From contig JBCDJN010000048.1 in the NCBI GenBank assembly GCA_039414355.1, positions 1-35,231 on the forward strand: a DNA stretch of 35,231 nt. Reading direction: 5' to 3'. The stretch is from JBCCQL01 sp039414355 (GTDB taxonomy: Bacteria; Planctomycetota; Planctomycetia; Pirellulales; Lacipirellulaceae). Within the stretch, counting starts at the first letter, position 1. Every line of letters begins with the position of its first letter. The notes beneath the pieces are model-generated. The model ran no database searches. It was not told where the DNA came from and saw nothing but the letters and a program-made list of their open reading frames with translations. Below, one piece after another: positions 24,180 through 30,086 of the stretch. Position numbers and translations under genes: made by a program.

Positions 24180-24765
24180 GGCGCCGTCGCTAGAAACCGG
24201 CCGGCTGCTGGAGTGCGTCGTCACGTCGCCCGGCGAGGGCGGCGAGACCCACGTGGCGCCGATGGGGCCGATCGTCGATCCCGAGTTCTCGCGGGTGCTG
24301 CTCCGCCCGTTCCGCGGGTCGGCGACGCTGGAGAATCTGAAGCGTGAGCGGCGGTGCGTGCTCAACATCATTGACGATGTGCACCTGATCGCCGCCGCCG
24401 CGCTCCGCCTGCTCAAGGAACCGCCCCCGCTGGCGGAGACGCCCGACGGCGGCTTTGCCCTGGCGGACGCTTGCCGGTGGCATTCGCTGGCGGTCGAGTC
24501 GATCGACGAGACCAACGAACGGACCCGGATCGTCTGCACCGTAACGGGCAGCGGACGGAACCGAGACTTCGTCGGCTTCAACCGCGCGATGTCCGCCGTG
24601 ATCGAAGCCGCCATTCTCGCCACGCGGCTCCACCTGTTGCCTTTCGGCGAGGTGAGCCGCAAGCTTGACGAACTAGAACGACCGGTCAGCAAGACCGGCG
24701 GCCCACGCGAGCGGGCGGCGTTCGCGATGGTGGTAGACTATGTCAAAGAGAACGCGGACCCGTAA
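24172..24765 (+). CDS. DUF447 family protein (H4MPT-linked)
   Basis: A 197-residue protein of the DUF447 family, a flavin-reductase-like split-barrel fold known in methanogens and in bacteria with H4MPT. The visible signatures are LLECVVTSPGEGGETHVAPMGPIV, LLRPFRGSATLENLKRERRCVLNIIDD and RTRIVCTVTGSG, then a helical C-terminus (FNRAMSAVIEAAILATRLHLLP). The family's enzyme activity is not known to me. Its ATG at 24172 lies 8 bases inside the end of pabA and the next gene is the RFAP synthase, so it sits in one transcript with two enzymes that handle the pABA moiety. A role in H4MPT synthesis is inferred from this context. Confidence 0.8.
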   Translation: MPEAPSLETGRLLECVVTSPGEGGETHVAPMGPIVDPEFSRVLLRPFRGSATLENLKRERRCVLNIIDDVHLIAAAALRLLKEPPPLAETPDGGFALADACRWHSLAVESIDETNERTRIVCTVTGSGRNRDFVGFNRAMSAVIEAAILATRLHLLPFGEVSRKLDELERPVSKTGGPRERAAFAMVVDYVKENADP

Positions 24766-24816
24766 CGCCGGCTGAGCCATCGCGGCTTTGCTTCAATCCT
24801 GTCGACGGACCGACCC

Positions 24817-25770
24817 ATGCCCACCTCAGTTACCGTCTCGGCGCCAAGCCGGTTGCACTTTGGCCTGTGGTCGCTCTCGGGCGACGGTGCATTCGGCGGC
24901 GTTGGCATGATGCTCCGTTCGCCCGGCGTGCGGCTGCGGCTCTCGCCCGCGGAGCGGCTGACCGTTGCCGGGCCGATGGCCGATCGCGTTGAACAAGCCG
25001 CGCGGCAATTTCTACGCGATGGCATGGGGGGCGACGATGCGCCGTGCTTGGTCGAGGTGCTCGAAGCCCCGGCGGAGCACAGCGGATTGGGGCTCGGCAC
25101 GCAGCTCTCGCTCAGCGTCGCGGCGGGGCTCGACGCGTGGCTGCGTGGCCGCGCTCGGCCCGCCAGCGAACTGGCGCCACTCGTGGGGCGGGGCAAGCGT
25201 TCGGCGATTGGCGCCCACGGGTTTGAACACGGCGGGCTGATTGTCGATGGCGGCCACTCGGGCGGAACCGGGTTGGGTCGATTGCATCGCCACGTAGCCG
25301 TGCCCGAGTCGTGGCGGGTGGTGCTGCTCCCGCCCCCGGCGCCGCCGGGCGTGTCTGGCGACGACGAGGCGGCCGCGTTCGAAAGCCTTCCCCCGGTGCC
25401 GCCCGCGGTCAGCAGCGACCTGAAGCGGCTGGCGACCGACACGATCGCTCCCGCCGCGGCGGCCGCCGACTTCGACGCGTTCGCCGAGGCCGTCGGCCAG
25501 TACGGCGAGCTGGCGGGTCGTTGCTTTGCGCCGGCCCAGGGCGGCACGTTCGCCAGCGAGGCGATCACCCGCGTGGTCAGCCACGCCACCGATCGCGGCT
25601 ACGCTGGGGCGGGGCAGTCGTCGTGGGGGCCAACGGTGTTCGCCTTCGCCCGCGACTCGGAGCACGCCACTCGCCTCGTCGAAACGGCAACCGCCGAAGA
25701 AGGCCTGCTCGCCGGGCCGCCAAGAATCACAAGCCCCGCTACCGCCGGCGCGACGATAACGGTCGAGTAG
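24817..25770 (+). CDS. mptG: Beta-ribofuranosylaminobenzene 5'-phosphate synthase
   Basis: The enzyme joins p-aminobenzoate to PRPP, with loss of CO2 and pyrophosphate, to give beta-RFA-P, the first committed step of the methanopterin arylamine chain. The 317-residue product has the family opening VSAPSRLHFGL, a GHMP-like glycine loop HSGLGLGTQLSLSVAAGL near residues 88-105, and GRGKRSAIGAHGFEHGGLIVDGG, seen in RFAP synthases. The C-terminal part has SEAITRVVSHATDRGYAGAGQSSWGPTVFAF. ATG at 24817 is used; a ribosome binding site is not clear. It is 51 bases after DUF447. With PabB and PabA upstream, the substrate supply is local. The methanogen symbol is used for convenience. Confidence 0.88.
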   Translation: MPTSVTVSAPSRLHFGLWSLSGDGAFGGVGMMLRSPGVRLRLSPAERLTVAGPMADRVEQAARQFLRDGMGGDDAPCLVEVLEAPAEHSGLGLGTQLSLSVAAGLDAWLRGRARPASELAPLVGRGKRSAIGAHGFEHGGLIVDGGHSGGTGLGRLHRHVAVPESWRVVLLPPPAPPGVSGDDEAAAFESLPPVPPAVSSDLKRLATDTIAPAAAAADFDAFAEAVGQYGELAGRCFAPAQGGTFASEAITRVVSHATDRGYAGAGQSSWGPTVFAFARDSEHATRLVETATAEEGLLAGPPRITSPATAGATITVE

Positions 25771-25884
25771 GGCCGGCCGCGCGTGCCGCCGTAACAGGCT
25801 TCGCTGCGCGAAAGCGGCCTCAACGCCCTGCGGCAGGCGAGGCCTGCCCTACGCCATTCGCCACTCGCACTCGTCACCACGCTC
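25771..25884. repeat. REP-like GTAGGGCAGG hairpin element (minus orientation)
   Basis: In the gap between the RFAP synthase gene and purU, 25831-25852 reads, on the minus strand, as GTAGGGCAGGCCTCGCCTGC followed by CG. It contains a perfect 7-base stem, GGCAGGC 25832-25838 with GCCTGCC 25842-25848, around a 3-base loop. Related sequence appears at 32308 and 32908 in the other orientation. No gene is seen here. The element may act as a REP-like sequence or attenuate read-through. Confidence 0.6.
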
Positions 25885-26745
25885 ATGCAACTCATCATCA
25901 CCGCCGTGGGGCCCGACAGCCGCGGGCTTGCCGATCCCATTGTTCACTCGGTTACGGGCCTGGGCGCGAGCATCGCCGAGATCCAGATGTACGACCAGGA
26001 CAGCGAGGCGGTCTTCTCGATGCTCACGCGGATCGCCATCGACGACGCCAAGCTGGGCGAGGTGCAGGACGCCATGGCGAAGGTGGGCCGCGACACGGGG
26101 CTGAGCGTCCGCACCTGGAGCCCCGACCTGCCGCGGCTGGAGGGACGCAAGCCGCGGCTCGCGGTCTGCGTCACCTACCGGCAGGAGACTCCGCTGGCGG
26201 TGCTGCGTGCGGTGCGCGACGGCGTGATCGACGCCGAGGTAGCGGTGATGATCTCCAACCGGCAGAAGTGCCGCGGGCTGGCCGAGCAGTTCGGCGTGCC
26301 GTGGAAGAGCATCGGCGACACGCATGGCAACCCGGACGACAGCCGCCTGCTGGACCTCTGCGATGAGCACGGCGTGGACTACATCGTGCTGGCCCGGTAC
26401 ATGCGGGTGCTGCCCGCGGCCAGTTGCTGGAAGTACGCCGGCGGGCGGATCATCAATCTGCACCACGGGCTGCTACCCAGCTTCCCGGGCATGCGGCCGT
26501 ACCACGAGGCGTACGCCAGCCGCATGCTCACCTATGGCGCCACGTGCCACTTCATCGTTCCGGAGCTGGACGCGGGCAACCAGATCATCAACCAGTCAAC
26601 GTTCACCATCCCGCCCGGCACGCCGCTGGAAGAGATCATCCGCCGCGGCCAAGAAGACAACGAGCCCCGCTGCCTGATGGAGGGCGTCCGCCGCGTGGTG
26701 GACCGGGAGGTGGCGCTGCACTTCAATCGCATCGTCGCGCGGTGA
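25885..26745 (+). CDS. purU: Formyltetrahydrofolate deformylase
   Basis: PurU hydrolyses 10-formyl-H4folate to formate and H4folate and so balances the folate C1 pool. The 286-residue product has an N-terminal ACT domain (about 1-80, TAVGPDSRGLADPIVHSVTGLG) and a formyltransferase domain. The catalytic region is GRIINLHHGLLPSFPG (Asn and His of the N-H-D triad), with the Asp in PELDAGNQIINQ. Length and domain order are those of PurU; ACT at the N-terminus distinguishes it from PurN. ATG at 25885 lacks a clear ribosome binding site. It follows the H4MPT-linked genes after a 114-base gap. Its convergent neighbour ends 21 bases beyond its stop. Confidence 0.93.
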   Translation: MQLIITAVGPDSRGLADPIVHSVTGLGASIAEIQMYDQDSEAVFSMLTRIAIDDAKLGEVQDAMAKVGRDTGLSVRTWSPDLPRLEGRKPRLAVCVTYRQETPLAVLRAVRDGVIDAEVAVMISNRQKCRGLAEQFGVPWKSIGDTHGNPDDSRLLDLCDEHGVDYIVLARYMRVLPAASCWKYAGGRIINLHHGLLPSFPGMRPYHEAYASRMLTYGATCHFIVPELDAGNQIINQSTFTIPPGTPLEEIIRRGQEDNEPRCLMEGVRRVVDREVALHFNRIVAR

Positions 26746-26766
26746 AGCGGTGCGGTTGCGCCGGCG

Positions 26767-27858
26767 CTAGATCTCGATGTGCATCACGCCGCCCACTTCG
26801 TCGAAGTGGCCGATCTTGAGCAGTTCGCCCGGACGGGTCGGCATCTCGGCGACGAACGCGGGGTCGCACATCACCACCGGCGGCGTGGCCGTCAGGCAGA
26901 GCGCCGCCGCGTAAGACGCCGCCGCCGACAGAGTCACGAACCACGGCACGGATCCCGCCGCCATCCGCAGCAGTCGCCGCTGCTCGGCCGCCGAGATCTC
27001 TTCCTCGATGCAGAACTGCCGGATAACGTCGGTTTGGTCAATCGGTTTGGTGAGGGCGAGCATCTCTTCGTAGGTGCCGCCGTCGGTCTTGAGCTTCTTG
27101 TGCAAGCGAGCGGCGTCGAGGGCCGTCTTACGGCGTTCAAATTCGATGCGTGAGTGGTACGCCTCGATGGCCCGCTGCCGCCGCAGCGCTAGGTGCCGGA
27201 TGACGCGTCGCGGCACGGCGAGCGCCAGGTCCGCCAAGCCGCTCATAGCGTCGAGCGATCGCCGAAGCGGCGCCCGCCGGTGGTACTCGGCGAAGACCTC
27301 GTCTTTGATCTTGTTGATCGCGGCGTGCAGGTCCTCGCGGCTGGTGAGGATCAGTTCGTCTCCCACTTCCACGCACAGCGGCTTGAGGTAGGTGACCTTC
27401 ACCCCCGGTCGGCTACCGGGCCCCTGCAGAAACTCGTCGAGCCGGGTTTGCACGCACGCGGGGACTTCTTCCTCGATCCGATCGAAGTGCTTCTGCTCGG
27501 TCACGCTGATAAAGAAGCGACCCTTGGGCAGGCGGATCGACGCCTCGACCAGCTCGATCTCGCGGACTTGGGTGAAGTCGTCACGGTGCCTCCGGACGAC
27601 GTCGCTCCACCGCTGCTCGCTCGGCGTGAACGGCCGGCTGTGCCGCAGCATCGACTCGGCCAACGTCTTGCTGCTTTCGAGCGGCGGCGCCCAGATCGGT
27701 TCGCCGACCCATCGGCCGAACAGCGTCAGGTCTTGCTGCGGCGAGAGCGGCTCGCCAAAGACTGCCGCGCCTAGCGAGCTTGTCGATTCCGGGCCAACGA
27801 GCGGACCGACGGGGGCGTTCGCGGATCGGCGGGCGGGCAGTGGCATGACCTGCGGCAT
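26767..27858 (-). CDS. Orphan protein with C-terminal hydrophobic segment
   Basis: A 363-residue protein I do not recognise. The N-terminus is Pro/Ser-rich and likely disordered (about 1-60). The middle (about 80-290) is charged and mostly helical, with ERRKTALDAARLHKKLKTDG and LVEASIRLPKGRFFISVTEQ. A predicted hydrophobic helix near residues 313-331 (WFVTLSAAASYAAALCL) precedes a tail of about 30 residues ending VGGVMHIEI. The protein may be tail-anchored or bitopic with a cytoplasmic bulk. ATG at 27858 is preferred to earlier in-frame starts (frame open to 27993) because AGGAG lies 8-10 bases upstream. It is convergent to purU and divergent from the zinc-ribbon gene. No function is proposed. 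Confidence 0.7.
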   Translation of the reverse strand: MPQVMPLPARRSANAPVGPLVGPESTSSLGAAVFGEPLSPQQDLTLFGRWVGEPIWAPPLESSKTLAESMLRHSRPFTPSEQRWSDVVRRHRDDFTQVREIELVEASIRLPKGRFFISVTEQKHFDRIEEEVPACVQTRLDEFLQGPGSRPGVKVTYLKPLCVEVGDELILTSREDLHAAINKIKDEVFAEYHRRAPLRRSLDAMSGLADLALAVPRRVIRHLALRRQRAIEAYHSRIEFERRKTALDAARLHKKLKTDGGTYEEMLALTKPIDQTDVIRQFCIEEEISAAEQRRLLRMAAGSVPWFVTLSAAASYAAALCLTATPPVVMCDPAFVAEMPTRPGELLKIGHFDEVGGVMHIEI

Positions 27859-27981
27859 GATTCGGCTCCTGATCGTGCAGCCAGTGGGGCGATAAGATGT
27901 GAGGGTGTTCGTCGGCGGGGCGCCGGTTATTGCCGAAAATCTCGCGACGGCGCCGGGACGCTTCCTCGACTTGTTCGTGCC
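27859..27981. promoter_or_regulatory. Divergent intergenic region
   Basis: This 123-base gap lies between the orphan minus-strand gene and the plus-strand zinc-ribbon gene and must carry the promoters of both. The ribosome binding site AGGAG for the orphan gene is visible next to its start. No palindrome or clear -10/-35 pair was found. Confidence 0.35.
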
Positions 27982-28470
27982 ATGCTCGCCCATTCGCTAA
28001 CCTGCCCCGATTGCCACTTCCGCACCGTGTGCGGCGCCGACGACTTGGCGGCGCGGCTGCGGCTGGTCGGTCTGCTGCGGCGGGAGAAGGAGCCGAGCGA
28101 GGAGCTCATCGCCGAACTGCTGCCCGGCGCCGTCGGCCAGATGACGTGCCCCACGTGCAAACGCCGCGGCCTGGTGCTGGGCGATGCGGACGACGCCGGC
28201 GATGACTGGGGCGACGACGACTGGCAGGCGGCCGTTCTGTGCGAAGTGTGCCGCGAACCGATCCCACCGGAGCGGCTCGAGTACCTGCCCGAGACCAAAC
28301 GCTGCGTCACGTGCCAAGGCAAAGCCGAAGCCGGCACGCTGCCCGATGACGACCCGGAGTTCTGCCCCCGCTGCGGCGCGCTAATCGAAATCCGAGTCAG
28401 CCGAGGCAGCGGCCTCACCCGCTACAAGCGCTTCTGCACGGGCTCGCCGCCGTGTGTGTTGAGGGGCTAG
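27982..28470 (+). CDS. Multi-zinc-ribbon protein with DksA/TraR-like finger
   Basis: A 162-residue acidic protein with four CxxC-type knuckle groups: CPDC and a lone Cys (TVCG) at the N-terminus, CPTC near 52, LCEVC ... RCVTC near 87-111, and FCPRC near 128 with a last Cys. The third group (CEVCREPIPPERLEYLPETKRCVTCQ) has the spacing and residues of the DksA/TraR C4 zinc finger. The long coiled-coil hairpin of DksA is absent, so it is not DksA itself. An acidic linker (DDAGDDWGDDDWQ) joins the fingers. It may be a nucleic-acid or RNA-polymerase associated zinc protein. Function is unknown. ATG at 27982 has no obvious ribosome binding site. Confidence 0.7.
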   Translation: MLAHSLTCPDCHFRTVCGADDLAARLRLVGLLRREKEPSEELIAELLPGAVGQMTCPTCKRRGLVLGDADDAGDDWGDDDWQAAVLCEVCREPIPPERLEYLPETKRCVTCQGKAEAGTLPDDDPEFCPRCGALIEIRVSRGSGLTRYKRFCTGSPPCVLRG

Positions 28471-28474
28471 GTGG

Positions 28475-28554
28475 AGGCGCGAGTAGGGAGGCGCGAGAAG
28501 AGGCTGGCGAGCAAAAACTCGCGCCTCGCGCCTCGCGCCTCAGAACTCGCGCCT
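28475..28554. repeat. AGGCGCGAG repeat element (locus 2), inverted
   Basis: Two direct units of AGGCGCGAG lie at 28475-28483 and 28489-28497. Four reversed units CTCGCGCCT lie at 28518-28526, 28525-28533, 28532-28540 and 28546-28554. The two sets can pair into a long hairpin with the A-run GCAAAAAC at the turn. The element fills the gap between the stops of two convergent genes, and its last unit overlaps the deaminase stop. A terminator or stabiliser role for both transcripts is likely. The same unit occurs at 7688-7717. Confidence 0.7.
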
Positions 28555-29017
28555 ACACCCCGATGTCTTCATTCCACAGCGTGGGCTGCGCCGCGATGAA
28601 GTCGCGCATGAGTTGTTCGCACTCCGGGTCGCCGGCCTGGACCAGTTCCACGCCTCGGCTGGCGACGTACGCCTCGGGGCCTTGAAACGTGGCGTTCTCG
28701 CCGATGACGATGCGGCGGACTTCGTACAGCAGCGCGGCGCCGCTGCACATGTCGCACGGCGAGAGCGTGCTGTAGAGCGTCGCCCGGCGGTAGTCCGCGG
28801 CGGTGAGCCGGCCGGCGTTCTCCAGGGCGTCCATCTCGGCGTGGAGGATGACGCTGCCCCGCTGCACCCGGCGGTTGTGGCCCCGGCCGACGATTTCGCC
28901 GTCGATCGCTAGAACCGAGCCGATTGGGATACCGCCCTCGTCGCGGCCAAGCTTCGCCTCGGCGATCGCTTCATCGAGCAGGCGGCGGTCTTCTGTCGTG
29001 AGGTCCATGGCGGTCAT
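28553..29017 (-). CDS. Cytosine deaminase, yeast FCY1-like fold
   Basis: A 154-residue zinc-dependent deaminase that would turn cytosine into uracil, a pyrimidine salvage step. The zinc motif is LHAEMDALENAGR (H59, E61) and SPCDMCSGA (C88, C91), close to the HxE and PCxxC positions of yeast cytosine deaminase. The C-terminus LWNEDIGV also resembles the yeast enzyme's end (WFEDIGE). E. coli CodA is an unrelated amidohydrolase, so a bacterium with this type is notable. Guanine deaminase or a tRNA adenosine deaminase are less likely by the C-terminus. The start could be ATG 29017 or 29008; the frame is open further upstream. It converges on the zinc-ribbon gene through the repeat element. Confidence 0.85.
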   Translation of the reverse strand: MTAMDLTTEDRRLLDEAIAEAKLGRDEGGIPIGSVLAIDGEIVGRGHNRRVQRGSVILHAEMDALENAGRLTAADYRRATLYSTLSPCDMCSGAALLYEVRRIVIGENATFQGPEAYVASRGVELVQAGDPECEQLMRDFIAAQPTLWNEDIGV

Positions 29018-29125
29018 GGCGGGCAGGCGTAGATGGGACGGAATTAGGGTGCGAGTGGCGGCTTGGTCGGCGGGCAATTATCCTGCGAGTTCCGCCGAGA
29101 ATCCACACCAACGAGCCCCCGCCCC
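29018..29125. promoter_or_regulatory. Divergent intergenic region, deaminase and DUF2608 gene
   Basis: This 108-base gap lies between the deaminase start and the exported HAD-like gene start. It should hold both promoters, but no boxes, palindromes or strong ribosome binding sites were recognised. Confidence 0.3.
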
Positions 29126-30082
29126 ATGCCCCGCCCCCGCTGCACGGCCGTCGCCGTGTGTTTCGCCATCGCGGCCGCGCTGCCCGCCTGGGCGCAGATT
29201 GCCGCGGACGCCCCCGCCGCGGCGGCGCCCCAGCCGGTGTCCAAGCCGGCCCCTTTCGCCACCGGCGCGTACGAAACCAGCGACTTCGCGGTGGTGACGG
29301 ACGCCGTCAAATCGGCGGTCGCAAAGCACGGCGCCGGCAAGGTGCTGCTGGTTTGCGACATCGACAACACCTTGCTCGCCATGCGGGGCGACCTGGGCAG
29401 CGACCAGTGGTTTGAGTGGCAGGAGTACCTGCTGGAGAACGAGCCCGGCTCGCCGGACCTTGTGGCCGATTCGTTCCCGGAGCTGCTGGCGGCGCAGGGC
29501 ATCCTGTTCTCGCTCGGCACCATGCGGCCGCCGCAGGACGATCTACCCGAGCAGATTGAGAAGGCCCAGGCGATGGGCGTGCGGACGCTGGTGCTCACCT
29601 CGCGCGGCGACGAGTACCGGCAGGCGACCGAGCGTGAGCTGCGGGCCAACGGGTACGACTTCGCGTCAACCGTGCTGCCTACCAAGGGCTTCCCGTGCGG
29701 GGTCTTCACGCCGTACGACCTGGACGCGATCGAGCAGTCCGGCATCACCAAGGAAGAAGCCCGGCGGTTCCAGCTCGGCAAGCCGCGGGGCGTCAGCTTC
29801 TCCGGCGGCGTCTTCATGGCGGCCGGCCAGCACAAGGGCGCCATGCTGCTGTCGGTCCTCGCACGCTGCGACGAGGAATTCGCCGCGGTGATCTTCGTCG
29901 ACGACCACGGTCGTCATATCGTCCGCGTGTACGATGCGCTCGCCGGCCGCGGCGTGGAGGTCGCCTCGATCCACTACCAGCGTGAAGACGCGAACGTCGA
30001 CCGCTTCAACTACGGCGACAAGCAGGACGTGGCCCGCAAGTGGCGGCGGCTAGAAAAGACGCTCGACGCGGTGTTCAATTGA
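29126..30082 (+). CDS. Exported HAD-like protein, DUF2608 family
   Basis: A 318-residue protein with a signal peptide (MPRPRCTAVAVCFAIAAALPAWA), then a Pro/Ala linker and a HAD-like domain. The motif VCDIDNTLLAMRGDLGSDQWFEW near residues 75-97 is HAD motif I (DxDNT). TLVLTSRGDEYRQATERELRANGY fits motif II (Thr/Ser-Arg). IFVDDHGRH near 258 fits the late acidic motif. This arrangement matches DUF2608, known in Legionella and other bacteria. Phosphatase activity is likely but not known. Most HAD phosphatases are cytoplasmic; this one would act outside the inner membrane. The stop lies 4 bases before the rlmKL start codon. ATG at 29126 gives a clean signal peptide. Confidence 0.8.
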   Translation: MPRPRCTAVAVCFAIAAALPAWAQIAADAPAAAAPQPVSKPAPFATGAYETSDFAVVTDAVKSAVAKHGAGKVLLVCDIDNTLLAMRGDLGSDQWFEWQEYLLENEPGSPDLVADSFPELLAAQGILFSLGTMRPPQDDLPEQIEKAQAMGVRTLVLTSRGDEYRQATERELRANGYDFASTVLPTKGFPCGVFTPYDLDAIEQSGITKEEARRFQLGKPRGVSFSGGVFMAAGQHKGAMLLSVLARCDEEFAAVIFVDDHGRHIVRVYDALAGRGVEVASIHYQREDANVDRFNYGDKQDVARKWRRLEKTLDAVFN

Positions 30083-30086
30083 CCGC

